Positions 23,580-36,958 of a stretch of 64,000 nt of DNA are shown here, in pieces; the stretch's first letter is position 1; the number at the start of each line of letters is the position of its first letter. The position numbers were made by a program, and so were the translations under genes. The DNA comes from Parasitella parasitica. Its lineage: Eukaryota > Mucoromycota > Mucoromycetes > Mucorales > Mucoraceae. The notes beneath the pieces are model-generated. The model saw only the letters and a list, made by a program, of their open reading frames with translations, was not told the DNA's origin and ran no database searches. Location: assembly GCA_025201805.1 (NCBI GenBank), contig MU619291.1, forward strand, positions 58,914-122,913. The letters are read 5' to 3'.

Positions 23580-24594
23580 ATGTACTTTCCTTCTCTTTTC
23601 TCTATTGCTCTTTTCGGAACCGTGGTTTCTGCCGCTAGTTTGAACAATTGCACATCTGGTACTACAACATTCTCTAATGGTCTTGGCCATTGGGCCGAAG
23701 AAAGAGGTTTATCTAATGGATGGAAAATTACCAATGAAGGCCTTGTCATGACTCTTGAAGCCCCCAAGCAGATTGTTAGAATGACAAATTCATCCGATAA
23801 CAGTAATGTATAAAATAGACCCTACTGCAAAATTGATTTCACTGAATATCTTTTATGACTTGACAGACAATCCTTACAACAAGTACGAATCCCTTACGTC
23901 TCCCAATTTTGTCTATTCCACTCTGTTACACTATGGCACTGTGTCTTATATTGTCAAGGTTGCAGGAAAAGCTGGCACAGTTACAGCTGCTTCGCTGATG
24001 GCTCCTGGAGGCGATGAGATCGACTTTGAGATGCTTGGTGGTAAGTAGCTTTTACCGGATCGGCATACATATATGTTTGTTATTCTAACATGTCCATCGT
24101 GTACAGCCGAACATAATAAGGTGCAAACAAACTATTTCTATGGTGCCAACCCTATTTATGTGGTAAATTCTAGGGATACTGAAGTTGCCATAGATACTAC
24201 TACTGGTTTCCATAACTATACTATTGATTGGTAAGATTTCATACAATACCTGTAAAAGCGGAAGCTAATTTGATGTGATTCAGGTCTCCGGAGAGGATCA
24301 ATTTCATCCTTGATAATAAACTTATCCGAACTGCCAAAAATGTCAACGATTGCAATAAAGCAGGAGATTGTACCTATCCTACACATGCTACGTAAGTGCT
24401 TGTCCATGTTCATGCTTACATTAGCTGACGCATTTTACAGTGCTATTGAAATTGGACTTTGGGATGCAAGCACTGTCTCTGGTACTGCTCAATGGGCTAG
24501 GGGACCCATTGACTGGACCCCAGGAGAAACCATTAATGCCACAGTTAAATCCGTCACTGTCAAGTGTAACTCCAAGTATAACAACGTGAACTAA
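23580..24594 (+). CDS. GH16 cell-wall transglycosylase, Crh-like, secreted
   Basis: Five exons: 23580-23802, 23867-24040, 24107-24230, 24284-24391 and 24441-24594, giving 260 residues. A signal peptide (about 18 residues, ending VVSAAS) starts at the ATG. The catalytic strand reads DEIDFEMLGG, the ExDxE signature of the bulge-less GH16 branch that includes Crh1/Utr2 chitin-glucan crosslinking enzymes. Other Crh features are Y(G)TVSYIVKVAGKAGTV before the catalytic strand, 'HNYTIDWSPERINFILD', and W(A)RGPIDW near the end. Crh proteins transfer chitin to beta-glucan in the wall. The protein ends KYNNVN with no Ser/Thr-rich tail or GPI signal, unlike yeast Crh1, so it may be soluble or lightly wall-bound. 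The 64 bp first intron (GTAATG...ACAG) explains the apparent frame change near 23803. Confidence 0.85.
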
Positions 24595-25413
24595 TAACAA
24601 CCTATAAATTAATATTGTTGCTTGTATTTTTCATTCTTTATTTATATATATAAATTTTTTATACTTATTATAGCAACTCTCCTTATTAGTCATATACTAT
24701 ATGCATTACAAAAGGAACCATTGTACACTATGCATTGTTTGCATGTTCATCGACCAAGTAGACCAAGGGATCGTCCTGATGAGCCCCCCTAGACTAATCA
24801 AATATCGTCTATTTGACATTAAAAATTAAATGTCGGCTGAAGCAGTTTTAGGATGATGATTGTGATGTTAATAGACGGATTCAAGTTGCGATTCTTAATA
24901 TGATTAATGGCTATTTGCCTCATAGTTGGTTTGAGAAAAAAAAAAAAAAGGCTTTAAAGATGGCCGCTATGATATTTCTGCTGTTGCATAACAGTATCAT
25001 TCCTTTATTTGTAATACTTTCGGCACAAATATAGTGTATAAATTATAATGCATTACATGTGTTGAAATAATCTACTCAACACAGATGCACAACTAGCATG
25101 ATTACATTCAAGTACATGATGTGAATTTGATGTCTGCGGGATAATCACTGAATGGATAAACAAACATTTTTAAAGGCTAAACGCACAATTTCAGAAAAAA
25201 TAAATAGAGAGTCTAAATGAAATGACACTGTATATCAGCATATATGGTACAACGCCATGTACCCATCATTTCATAAAATGGTGACAAATTGCTGATGATT
25301 GTAGCCGTGGTTGATTCCCGAGCGTTTTAGTTCGTGATACAATGACACCAACATAGTAATAGATCAATCTGTTTATGCCTCTTATTCTGTACAATGGCAC
25401 CTTGAATAAAATG
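24595..25413. other. Intergenic region between the two GH16 genes
   Basis: No gene supported. AT-rich with a poly-A run near 24938. Confidence 0.45.
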
Positions 25414-25437
25414 ATATATAAATAAAGGGTCATTTTT
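25414..25437 (+). promoter_or_regulatory. TATA box region of the second GH16 gene
   Basis: ATATATAAATAAAGGGTC followed by T-rich DNA lies about 35-55 bases upstream of the ATG at 25469. Almost the same block precedes the sugar transporter gene (28945-28967), at similar spacing. Confidence 0.45.
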
Positions 25438-25468
25438 CACAGATCTTTTCTCTATATATCTCACAATA

Positions 25469-26462
25469 ATGGCTTCTTGTCGGTTATATATTATCTTTTT
25501 ATTAAGCGTATTATGTGTTATCGCCCAAGGCTGGACACTAGCATCGACCTCAGAAGGCGACTCTTTTTTTGATGCCTTCGATTTCTTTACTGATAGTGAT
25601 CCCACTCATGGCTTTGTTCAATATGTTGATAAAGCTACAGCTTCTAAACAAGGCTTGATTTATACTCAAAACAATCAAGCTATCATCAAAACTGATAATA
25701 CCACAATAACAACCACAGGAAGGCAATCTGTACGCTTGGTCTCGACTGTTTCCTACAACACAGGTCTCTTTATCCTCGATTTGGAACATATGCCAACTGG
25801 TTGTGGTACCTGGCCAGCTTATTGGATGGTAGGCCCCAGTTGGCCAAACAGCGGCGAGATTGATGTATACTTCTTTAAATAGCACATATAAAACGCATAA
25901 CTAAAAAATTTACAAATAGATCATTGAAGGTGTCAATACACAGGCTCAAAACCAAGTTACTCTACATACAAGCGCTGGTTGTACTATGAGAGGTGTAGGA
26001 CGTACCCAATCATCCACTGTATTAACCAACAATTGTGATGTCAATGCTCCTGGACAAGGCTCCAATGCTGGATGTGGTGTGATATCGCCAGATAAGCAAA
26101 CCTATGGTACTGGTTTCAATAGAAACAAAGGAGGTGTCTATGCTACTCAGTGGCTGAATGATGGTATTTTTGTCTGGTTCTTCCCTCGTAATTCCATTCC
26201 TAAAGATATTGCATCCAATACTCCCAACCCGAACAACTGGGGCTCGCCACTAGCAGCGTTTCCATTTGTTATGAGTAAATGTAATTCAAACAAATTTGCC
26301 AACTTGCAAATAGTTATCAACTTGACATTCTGTGGTGATTGGGCTGGATCTGTTTATCGTACATCGGGTTGTCCATCTGATTGCAATAATTACGTTGGCC
26401 AGACGCCTGGTGCTTTTACTGAAGCTTATTGGCGTATCAACTCACTCAAAGTCTATCATTGA
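25469..26462 (+). CDS. GH16 endo-beta-1,3(4)-glucanase (laminarinase-like), secreted
   Basis: Two exons, 25469-25864 and 25920-26462, giving 312 residues. The N-terminus is a signal peptide (MASCRLYIIFLLSVLCVIAQ). The GH16 core shows GCGTWPAYWMVGP and WPNSGEIDIIEGVNTQ across the splice junction, which is the GExDxxE catalytic strand with both glutamates present. It continues with 'HTSAGC', 'GTGFNRNKGGVYATQW' and 'NLTFCGDWAG'. This matches fungal GH16 mixed-linkage or beta-1,3-glucanases such as the Lam16A type, and it is a different subfamily from the neighbouring Crh-like gene. It probably hydrolyses beta-glucan outside the cell. The intron falls exactly at the catalytic motif (GEID|IIEG). 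Confidence 0.9.
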
Positions 26463-26616
26463 ATTATGAATGTATAAAATAAACTGAAACCAAAATTCAT
26501 GCTGGAAAATATTTCCGGCATAATTTTTTTTTTCTTCTTCTATATAAAAAAAACCCTTATATATAAAGCTTTTTCTTCCCTTTTTTTCTTCCTTCAATCT
26601 ATTATTTTTCAAATTT

Positions 26617-28302
<1,686 letters not shown>

Positions 28303-28543
28303 GCTCGTTTTGTTCAATCTACTATTATCATGACATCTTTGCTGTTCCCTGCTTTCTTCTTTGTAATCAAATCTTTTCTATATATATTCTTTTTTTTTTA
28401 GCGTAATTATACTCATTATAACTCAAATTGTTGTTTTTTCGTTATCTTTTTCGGTTTATACCTCCTAGATAAAATTGAATCATGTAAAATAAAACGTTAC
28501 TAATTCTGCATGTAAAATTTGAATCAGTTCCATCAATTACAGA

Positions 28544-28848
28544 TTGGTATTGGCCCATCATGACATCAGGATAAATAAAAAAGGAAATCAAATGTGGGTT
28601 AAGTTTGTTGAGAAACCCGTTGATTTTACCAAACAAGGTTTAGTAAATAAACTTTTAGATACAGAAAATTGCCATTACAGTTTGGGCATGCGACACAGCA
28701 GTTTTGATCAGTTGTACAAGAAGCTTATGCCGTGATCTTTTTGTATTTTTGACATTTATTTTTAGGAAGCGTATCACCATGGTAATCACACATTTGTTCT
28801 CATTGAAGAAGAAGTAAAAGCTGATCTGCGTTTGCAGAACTTTTTTTG
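28544..28848 (+). other. Possible short coding remnant, unrecognised
   Basis: The frame at 28544-28735 contains MWVKFVEKPVDFTKQGLVN and ends SSFDQLYKKLMP. After a very short GT...TTTTAG gap, another protein-like piece reads EAYHHGNHTFVLIEEEVKAD and stops near 28848. The gap (about 35 bases) is too short for a usual intron here. I do not recognise the family. It may be a gene fragment. Confidence 0.25.
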
Positions 28849-28944
28849 ATGAAACAGACTAAACAATGGCTCTAGTATGTCTCACCAAAGTGTTGTGGTT
28901 GCCAACCATGTGAAGGCGGTGTTTCATTGATTAGGAAGCAAATG

Positions 28945-28967
28945 TATATAAATAAGGGTCCTTTTTT
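28945..28967 (+). promoter_or_regulatory. TATA box region of the sugar transporter gene
   Basis: GTATATAAATAAGGGTCC followed by T-rich DNA, 55-75 bases before the ATG at 29020. It resembles the block at 25414-25437. Confidence 0.45.
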
Positions 28968-29019
28968 CATCACACTGATCTCACTATCCATCTTTTTATC
29001 TTTTTTTTTGCCTGTAAAT

Positions 29020-30729
29020 ATGGATTCTCGTGAATTGAACCTGCCAAAGTATATGGTGTACTGTGGTCTGATTGCAGGTATTGGTGCTTTCTCTAATGGT
29101 TGGACCATCGGTTCCCCCAATGTCCCCGGTGATGTGACCCATAATTGCCCTACTGGAGATGCTCATACTGTAAATCCTGCCTTTCCTGATTGTTTGCCTA
29201 TGGACACTGCTTTATGGTATATATTTTCGATCTTAATTTTTTTTTTTACCTTCGAAAAGCATATTCAATCATAATTTATGATAGGGGCTTTGCTGTATCT
29301 TCCTTTTGTGTTGGTGGTCTGATCGGTAGTGCTATTGGAGGTGCTATCCAGACCAGACTAGGTCGTAGATTAACAATTATTGTCAACAACGCTGGTTTTA
29401 TTTCTGGAGCCATTCTGATCGGTTGCTCTGTACATACTGCCATGTTCATTATTGGTCGTATTCTATGTGGTTTATCTTGTGGTCTCGGCTCGCTTGTCAT
29501 CCCGACTTATCTTGGTGAAATTTCTACTCGTAAAGGTAGAGGTTTGTTAGGGTTCTTTAACCAGTAAGTTGCATATACGGATTTGAAACAATTTTTTTCT
29601 TACATGTGTTTATTTCATTTTTAGGTTTTTCGTTGTAACCGGCATTCTTTTATCCTCAATCATTGGCTTGCCTACCTCCAATGTTCCACTTTGGCGTCTT
29701 AACTACGCCATCGTTGCTATTCCTTCCATCTTTCAGATCTTCATGATGGGAACCTGTGTTGAATCTCCTCGTTATTTGATCTCTATTGGTCGCATCGAAG
29801 ATGCTCTTATTTCTCTTCAAAAGCTTCGTGGTTCTGCTGATGTTTCAGAAGAGTTCTTTGATATCGTTGCTGGACAAGTCGGTAAAAAGAAAGCTGCTCG
29901 ACTTTTGAAAGAAAATTCCCATGAAAAGAGTGTCAAGAATGCTAACAGTAATGTGGATGAAGGTTTTGATAATGCTGATAGTAGCTCTCTTGAACGCAAT
30001 GCTGATAGCCATAAGGAAGAGCCCAGCGCTCCGGGCGCAGGTATCAGTGGCAATGGTGACATTGAAAACGACGATAGTGATGAGCAACGTCCTCCCATGA
30101 ATATTATCGAAATTTTTAGAGACCCTGTTATTCGCAAGATTGCTCTAATTGTTCTTTTCCACCACACTATCCAACAACTCTCTGGTATGAACGCTGTAAT
30201 GTATTACTCGACGACTATCTTTGAACAAGCTGTGGATAAGCAAAACGCTCAATACATGGCGATCTATACCACTGTTGTCAACTTTGGCATGTCTATTATT
30301 GCCATGGGTTTTATCGATCGCTCCGGCCGCCGTCTTTTATTGCTTTTGTCTGAAATGGGTACATTTATCTTCTCCGTTCTTTTGGTCGTTGGTTACAGAT
30401 ACAACATTGGCAATCTCCTTGTCGCTTCTGTCTTTATTTATGTTGCTTCTTTTGCTATTGGCATTGGACCAGTTCCCTGGATGATTACCTCTGAAATGAC
30501 CCCTATTTACGCTAGTTCTTCTGTCGGCGCAGTTGCTACTGCCATGAACTGGGCTATGAATTTCTTAATCGGTCAGGTCTTTCCAGTCATTTTTGCTGCC
30601 ATCCAAGGTTGGTCTTTTCTCATTTTCGCCATCATTTGTCTCATTTCTGCTATTGTCACATTCTTCTTTTTGCCTGAGACTAAAAACAGAGCCATTGAGG
30701 ATATTGTCGATGGCTTTAAGAAGAAGTAA
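29020..30729 (+). CDS. MFS sugar (hexose) transporter
   Basis: Three exons: 29020-29216, 29285-29563 and 29625-30729, giving 526 residues with the 12 hydrophobic segments expected of the sugar porter family. Signature elements: GRR between helices 2 and 3 (TRLGRRLTI), PTYLGEIS at the PESPR/ETS-type end of helix 4, the ESPRYLI motif after helix 6, a long charged cytosolic loop (about residues 210-285), QQLSGMNAVMYYS in helix 7, DRSGRR after helix 8 and the PETKNR end motif. Closest in pattern to GLUT-like fungal hexose facilitators. It is expected in the plasma membrane. The central loop is longer and more acidic than usual. It lies downstream of two beta-glucanase-family genes, which would release sugars. 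Confidence 0.9.
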
Positions 30730-31368
30730 ATAGACTTTATTGTTTGTTTATATTGTAAATTAGTTTTCGTTATCCCCTCTCCTCTTTTCACTCTCTTTAG
30801 AAACAGTTGATATGTTATGTTATAATTCTATTTTTTTATCAGTGTAAATATTAATAAATCATTAAAATATATAGAATAAACCCTTTTAACCCATGCTTCG
30901 AAAGCGCCTATAACCCATATAATATAAACTACTGAGCTTCGCTGTCTTGCCAAAATTTCAAGGAAAATCAAGAATTCACCACAAATACACTGTTTAAGCT
31001 CTGAGAATACAATTTAAATTAAAAAAAGCTTATTGAAGACATACAAAGAATCTCATTGAAGAAGTAAGGATGCGCAATTTTGGCAGATAGTGATGGAAAA
31101 TATCCTCCAACAAAGCATAATCTAGGCAATTTATGGCTTTGTATCGTTTGGCAGCTTTTGGAACTACACAGACACTTTCCATTATCGTTAGAAAAACTTT
31201 TTAATGCAAGTAAAAGGAAATCGAAAACTCAATGGAAGGGACATATCTTAAAGGAAACGAAAGCGGCATTTTTGAATGTTTGAATGGCAACCAAACACAA
31301 CTTTGCGTGTAAGTATTAGGCGTACAAGTAATTTTTAATTTATTAAAAGAAGAAAAGAGTAATAGAAC
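30730..31368. other. Intergenic region with convergent 3' ends
   Basis: Lies between the 3' end of the transporter and the 3' end of the first RNR gene. No gene supported. It must hold both polyadenylation regions. Confidence 0.5.
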
Positions 31369-32508
31369 CTAGAAATCAGCATCTAAAGAAAAGTTGCGAA
31401 CCTCCTTACTAGACATTACACCAGCACGTTGATAATCGGAAACGCGTTTCTCAAAGAAGTTGGTTTTTCCTTGAAGAGAGATCAACTCCATAAAATCAAA
31501 CGGATTAGAGACATTGTAGTGCTTAGGGAAACCAAGTGATACCAGGAGACGATCGGCCACAAATCTAACGTATTGACACATCAACTTGTCATTCATACCA
31601 ATCAAACGCACAGGAAGAGAATCATTAAAATAAGACTCCTCGATGTCAACAGCTTCAGTGATAATTTGAAGAACAGTTTCATGTGAAGGCTGATCAATCA
31701 AATGGTGAAACAAGAGGCAACCAAAATCAGCATGCAGACCTTCATCACGAGTAATAAATTCATTCGAAAGAGTCAAGCCAGGCATCAAACCACGCTTCTT
31801 CAGCCAAAAAATAGAGGCAAAAGAACCAGAAAAGAAGATACCCTCCACGGCAGCAAAAGCAACAATACGGACACCAAAAGATTGGTTTGATTCATTAGAA
31901 ATCCACTTGAACGCCCAATTAGCTTTGTCCTTGATGACTGGGATGGTTTCAATAGCATTAAACAAGAATTCTTTTTCAACGGGATCCTTGATATAAGTAT
32001 CGATCAAGAGTGAGTACATTTCAGAGTGAATGTTCTCAATCATGATTTGGAAACCATAGAAACACTTTGCTTCTGCTACTTTGACCTCATCACAGAAATT
32101 TTTTACCAAGTTTTCATTGACAATACCATCAGAAGTAGCAAAGAAGGCCAAAACTCGAGAAATAAAGAATCGTTCATCATCATTTAGCCTTTCTTCCCAG
32201 TCAATTAAGTCCTTTGATAGATCAACTTCCTCAACTGTCCAAAAAGAGGCTTCAGCCTTCTTGTAAAATTCCCAAATCTAAATTATGCATTCAAATATGT
32301 TGCATTATATATATAATTTTATTCTGTGCTACGTGTTCAGACATACCTCATGGAATTTTACTGGAAAAAGACAGAAACGTCTGCTATTTTCCTTCAGAAT
32401 GATTTCCTCTCCTGACTTCAAATCAACCTTCATCTCTGCCAAACGTTTCAAGATGGTTGCTCTTAAACCTTTGGTGGCAAGTTCAGATTGAGAATCGAAT
32501 ACTGTCAT
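31369..32508 (-). CDS. RNR2: Ribonucleotide reductase small subunit, copy with an intron
   Basis: Two exons, 32508-32347 (54 codons, ending FHE) and 32277-31369 (starting [13 protein letters not shown]), giving 356 residues. The di-iron and radical region is present: FAT(S)[29 protein letters not shown], and [18 protein letters not shown] followed by [18 protein letters not shown]. The C-terminal tail FSLDADF is the peptide that docks on the large subunit. The enzyme makes dNTPs from NDPs. The second copy, 770 bp upstream, is highly similar but has no intron. Both lie head-to-tail on the minus strand. Differences are mostly conservative (for example SVYSL-type N-terminal changes). Both copies look functional. 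Confidence 0.93.
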
Positions 32509-33278
32509 ATTTAGTTGAAAGAATCTGGGTGATATTTTAGCAAATCTGGTAATCCCTTTTGCTATACTTTTTATACGCTTTTTACAAGAACCGAGAATCC
32601 GCTTATTTGGAGAGGAGGCTGGATTTGGGAGTATCTAATGTCATGCCATTCAGAAAATCGTCCATCAAATTTAATATTTGCAACGGATTCAATTTTGGTT
32701 GCCATGGCAACCAAAATTTGCTGGCAGATAGGCACTGCAACCCATGGTACATTCAAATTCTTTTATAAGATGAAGATATATTCCTTGTTTTTAGTATCAC
32801 GCGCTTATATGGTATACACATCAGTCCTGGTTTTCATAGTAGTAATATAAAATGTTGCAAATTGCGTAGTAATCTATACATAAGATAGTGGAATCGGTTG
32901 CTTAATTCAATGTTTCTCTTTTTTAACGTTGCAAGATTGATAATGAATGACAAACATTATTTCAAAGTTAAACTCATTGACTTTTTTGGTAAAAATTATA
33001 GACTCAATAACTACTCAACTTTGTCAATTGTCCATACAAAGCACTTAGCATCCCAATGACTTATTTTTCACAATTTTAATGGAATTTACACTGTCTCTGC
33101 CCGATTTAAGTATTTGGAACCGCACCCGGTAGGTTTCTCAGAACTTGCAATTACTATTCAATGTATTTTCGCTCAAAAAAATTAAAATGACAATTTGATA
33201 TTAAAGTCGAAAAAAGTAAAATTTATTGATAGAATTAAATAAAATAAATATATGATAAAAAGTTTAGTAAAGAAAATA
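32509..33278. other. Intergenic region between the RNR small-subunit genes
   Basis: AT-rich DNA carrying the promoter of the downstream copy. GGTTGCCATGGCAACC at 32697-32712 is a perfect 16-base palindrome. The core GGTTGCC-type sequence could be an RFX/Crt1-like X-box, which would fit RNR regulation (inference). Confidence 0.45.
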
Positions 33279-34349
33279 TTAAAAGTCGGCATCAAGTGTG
33301 AAGCTTCGGTCCTCTGTTGCATTCATAACACCAGCACGTTGGTAATCAGAAACACGCTTTTCAAAGAAATTCGTCTTTCCTTGTAGGGAAATCAAATCCA
33401 TGAAATCAAAGGGATTAGAAACATTATAGTGCTTGGGGAAACCAAGAGAAACCATCAGACGATCAGCGACAAATTCGACATATTGACACATCAATTCATC
33501 ATTCATGCCAATCAGCCTGACAGGCAATGCTTCTTTGAAGAAGCTCTGCTCGATTTCGACGGCCTCAGTCAAAATCTGGAGAACAGTTTCATGGGAAGGT
33601 TGATTGATCATGTGGTGGAATAAGAGACAGCCGAAATCAGCATGAAGACCTTCGTCACGAGTAATGAACTCGTTGGAAAGAGTCAATCCAGGCATCAAAC
33701 CACGTTTTTTGAGCCAGAAAATAGAGGCGAACGAGCCTGAAAAAAAGACGCCTTCAATAATAGCAAAAGCACAGATACGAACGGCAAAAGGCTGTTTTGA
33801 CTCGTTGGCGATCCATTTAAAAGCCCAATCAGCCTTGGTCTTGATTTGAGGAATGTTCTCTATGGCATTGAACAGGAATTCTTTTTCAACGGGATCCTTG
33901 ATGTAGGTATCGATCAAAAGAGAGTACATTTCAGAATGAATGTTCTCAATCATGATCTGAAAACCATAAAAGCATTTGGCCTCGCCAATCTTAACTTCAT
34001 CGCAGAAGTTTGCTACTAAGTTTTCATTGACAATGCCATCCGAAGTAGCAAAGAAAGCTAATACACGGCCTATAAAGAACCGCTCATCCTTGTTTAGCTT
34101 TTCTTCCCAGTCAATTACATCCTTGGATAAATCAACCTCCTCTACTGTCCAGAAAGAAGCTTCCGCCTTTTTGTAAAATTCCCATATTTCATGGTATTTG
34201 AGAGGGAAAAGGCAGAATCGGCGAGGGTTTTCCTTGAGTATAATTTCTTCTCCAGGTTCGACGTCTACCTTCATTTCGGTCAAGCGTTTCAAGATGGTTT
34301 GTCTTAATCCTTGCGCAGCAAGTTCTGATTTGGCATCAAATACAGTCAT
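33279..34349 (-). CDS. RNR2: Ribonucleotide reductase small subunit, intronless copy
   Basis: Single exon, 356 residues, the same length as the intron-bearing paralog. All hallmarks are intact: [19 protein letters not shown], the metal-binding E..H pattern in E(A)[19 protein letters not shown], the [19 protein letters not shown] segment, and the C-terminal docking tail FTLDADF. In the small subunit, a tyrosyl radical and di-iron centre drive the reduction done by the large subunit. Where the paralog has its intron (between ...HE and IWEF), this gene reads straight through as [11 protein letters not shown]. Confidence 0.95.
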   Translation of the reverse strand: MTVFDAKSELAAQGLRQTILKRLTEMKVDVEPGEEIILKENPRRFCLFPLKYHEIWEFYKKAEASFWTVEEVDLSKDVIDWEEKLNKDERFFIGRVLAFFATSDGIVNENLVANFCDEVKIGEAKCFYGFQIMIENIHSEMYSLLIDTYIKDPVEKEFLFNAIENIPQIKTKADWAFKWIANESKQPFAVRICAFAIIEGVFFSGSFASIFWLKKRGLMPGLTLSNEFITRDEGLHADFGCLLFHHMINQPSHETVLQILTEAVEIEQSFFKEALPVRLIGMNDELMCQYVEFVADRLMVSLGFPKHYNVSNPFDFMDLISLQGKTNFFEKRVSDYQRAGVMNATEDRSFTLDADF

Positions 34350-34789
34350 TTTTTTTTTATCAAAGTTAGTTGTGAGAAAAGACTAAAAATTGCTCATGTT
34401 TGAATTTGAGCATTTATACATATTGGCGGTAGGTTTCATGCGTTAAATCCACGAAATAAATGATTGAATGCTAGAGATAAACCAATCAAGCAGTGAACGA
34501 AAAAGTATCCGCTCTAAAAAACACGCGGTTGATAACTGACATCCTTTGCAATTTTGCTCATTTAGCAGTTTTATGGGCAAATGCATTATTGAGATTCTGC
34601 AAATTTGTAATTGTCAGAGTAATTCACAGTTGCTGCTCATGCTGGGATTCCCTCTCGTATATAAAATTTAGTGACACAAATATGGGTTTTCAAGCTCAAA
34701 TATGGATCGAAATGATCGAGATTCAAAGAGAAACTTAATTTTCGTTCTTTTTTTCCTGTTGGCGCGTGATTACATTAGCAAGAAAAAAA
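34350..34789. other. Divergent promoter region (RNR copy and Sec14-like gene)
   Basis: 440 bp between two divergent starts. No additional gene seen. The frame at 34493-34738 looks like chance. Confidence 0.45.
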
Positions 34790-35684
34790 ATGTCTGAAAA
34801 CAAGTTTGTAGCGCAGTTCACAGTGACAGAAGCAGTTGCAGTACAGCAATTAAAAGATGCCTTACCCAATATTTTAACTGAAGCGTTTGGCACAAACGAT
34901 GTGTATACCTTGTGGGGTGTACCGCTCGATAAGAGTTCCGATGATGAGCGCATCAAAGTAGTCTTGATAAAATTCTTAAGAGCGAGGTAAGAACAGCTGC
35001 CTCTTATGTAGCATTCTGTCTGACGAGGGCAATAGAGATATGGAGATACCTGCTGCCAAAGACATGCTGGTCAATCTGTTGAAATGGAGAAAAGAATTCG
35101 CAGCCGACACTGTACTTGACGAGACATTTGATACTAGTATATTTGATGATAGTGTTGGGTTCTTGTACAAAACAGATAAAGAAGGTCGACCTGTCACATA
35201 CAACTTTTACGGTGGCCTTGATCAGGACAAAGTGTTTAAAAATGTCACTACATTTATTCGTTGGAGAGTTCAGCTGATGGAACAAGGTGTGAAGCAAGTT
35301 GATTTTGTTAATACAGACGCCATGGTCCAAGTACATGATTACCAAGGCGCATCTATCTGGGGCCGTACAGCAAATACCAAAGAAGCTACTAATTTGTTAA
35401 TCAAATTGATGCAAGACAATTATCCTGAGTTTTTGTCGAGTAAGCTGTTTGTAAATGTGCCTAAATGGGGCTCCATGATTTTCAAATTGCTTCGCCCGTT
35501 ATTGCCAGAGGCAACTTTAAAGAAATTTGTCATTTGCTCAAGGTAAAAGCACACAAGTTCATGATAAATGCGACTGACAGTTCATATATTCATTATGGTT
35601 AGTGATGAATTGAGCTCTACTTTACTTGCTCATATCAACAAGCAAGATTTACCACCTATTTACGCTAATGCCATCCACAAATAA
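34790..35684 (+). CDS. SFH5: CRAL-TRIO (Sec14-like) phosphatidylinositol transfer protein, Sfh5-like
   Basis: Three exons: 34790-34986, 35036-35542 and 35603-35684, giving 261 residues. The N-terminal helical part carries YTLWGVPLD and the helix IKVVLIKFLRAR. The CRAL-TRIO fold follows: NLLKWRKEF, RPVTYNFYGGLDQDKVF, RWRVQLMEQG, MVQVHDYQGASIW, YPEFLSSKLFVNVPKW and the helix ending TLKKFVI. These follow Sfh5 more closely than Sec14 itself. Sfh5 proteins bind phosphatidylinositol at plasma-membrane/ER contacts, and yeast Sfh5 also binds haem. The short first intron (49 bp, GTAAGA...AATAG) falls right after FLRAR, a position consistent with the fold. Confidence 0.85.
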
Positions 35685-35715
35685 AGCCTTTTTCCACTTT
35701 ATTACTAATTCAAAT

Positions 35716-36958
35716 CTAATATCTTTCCGTAATGACAAAGTCAGTCTTTTGCTTGCCTACAAGTTTCAAGAATTCAGGAGTGCAGCTCCACCAGTTCTCA
35801 TCTAGTTAGGTGGTCAGTCAAATACACATGCCAATGTAATACGAAATAACATACCCATGCTGTCTTTTGGGTCACAACTGCACTTTTCTGCTGCAAGCCA
35901 TCCAGGTTCACTAGGGCAATTCTTGAAGGGATTATGGAAATAACCCATATCGTAAAAGAAATGCACTTCTGATTTCTTCAACATCAAAGCAGCAGCAATA
36001 CTGTGCACAGGAGCATCACCCCACCTTTCATAAAAGAATCCGCCAGCTTTATCCAAAAAATTAAAGTAATCCAAATAAGCCTGCGACCTCAGGAATGCCA
36101 AGGAAGCGATTTCAAAGTTACTCCAAAAGTGACATAGATTATACGTATTTCCACCATCATTGGTAACCCAACTCATCAAACTTTCGGAATCGTTGGCAGG
36201 TATAATGTGCTGAGGATATTTGGCCATGAATTGTTTAGTTGTCTCCCATAATGTTGGAATCGTATTTTCATATTCGTGCAAAGAAATGGCAAAACCGTAT
36301 TTCAAATTCTTCTCTCTCATCACTTTAAACGGATCATAGTCGATATCACATGTAAATTTGACATCGGGTTCTACACGCCAATAATAATCAAATTGGTCCA
36401 TTAAAGGGTGTCTGAAGAAGAACCCACTTTGAAACCTACCAAAACCACATTAGTACAGTTTTACAAGGTCGGCTTAAATCAGACATACCGGCACATGTGG
36501 CGATAGGACTCAAGACCACCGTAAATAACCTCTGCTGCTTGCATAGCGTCTCTCGATTCCTTTGCCTTTTGCTGATCTATCCACTCTGGATATTCCCACA
36601 TTTCTTGCGCTAATTCACCGTAATAGGTCTTACCAGAGGCCAAACCCGTTGTCCATTCCTTGAATTTATCGTCAAATGGTTCATTGTTCAGAAAGACCCA
36701 AGGGTAGTTGAATTTTTTGTTGAATCTATCTTCCATCATTTGCATAGACTCTCGAAGACCATTCAAATCTGAATTGCGGGCTAATACAACAAAAGCAGCA
36801 TTTTCTCGTTGACTGGAGTTTTTACCTTGGCTTTTGTAATCATATTTATAGGGAGGATACCTGTTTTGATTATTGTAATACCCGTAGTATATCATTAGCA
36901 GAACACAGAATGGTAGCAATATCAGTAGACCTATCCGTCCATATCTTGCAGTAATCAT
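35716..36958 (-). CDS. Alpha-1,2-mannosyltransferase of the KTR/KRE2 (GT15) family
   Basis: Three exons, coding order 36958-36489, 36435-35855 and 35801-35716, giving 378 residues. Type II topology: a short N-terminal tail, one hydrophobic anchor (IGLLILLPFCVLLMIYYGYY) and a luminal catalytic domain. GT15 hallmarks: AAFVVLARNSDL, YPWVFLNNEPF, MWEYPEWID, YRHMCRFQSGFFF, DYYWRVEPDVKFTCDIDYDPF, the YGFAISLHEYENTIPTLW segment with the family's candidate catalytic glutamate, and FEIASL..FRS.AY..YF. The enzyme would add alpha-1,2-mannose to O-linked or N-linked glycans in the Golgi using GDP-mannose. It is convergent with the Sec14-like gene, with only about 30 bp between stop codons. Confidence 0.92.

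Noticed and set aside
23803-23866. Frameshift in the Crh-like gene near 23810
   Set aside because: A 64 bp GT-AG intron explains the frame change and restores the family sequence.
34987-35035. A 25-base intron ending at ATGTAG in the Sec14-like gene
   Set aside because: The 49 bp intron ending AATAG has the same phase, normal length and rejoins the conserved helix better.
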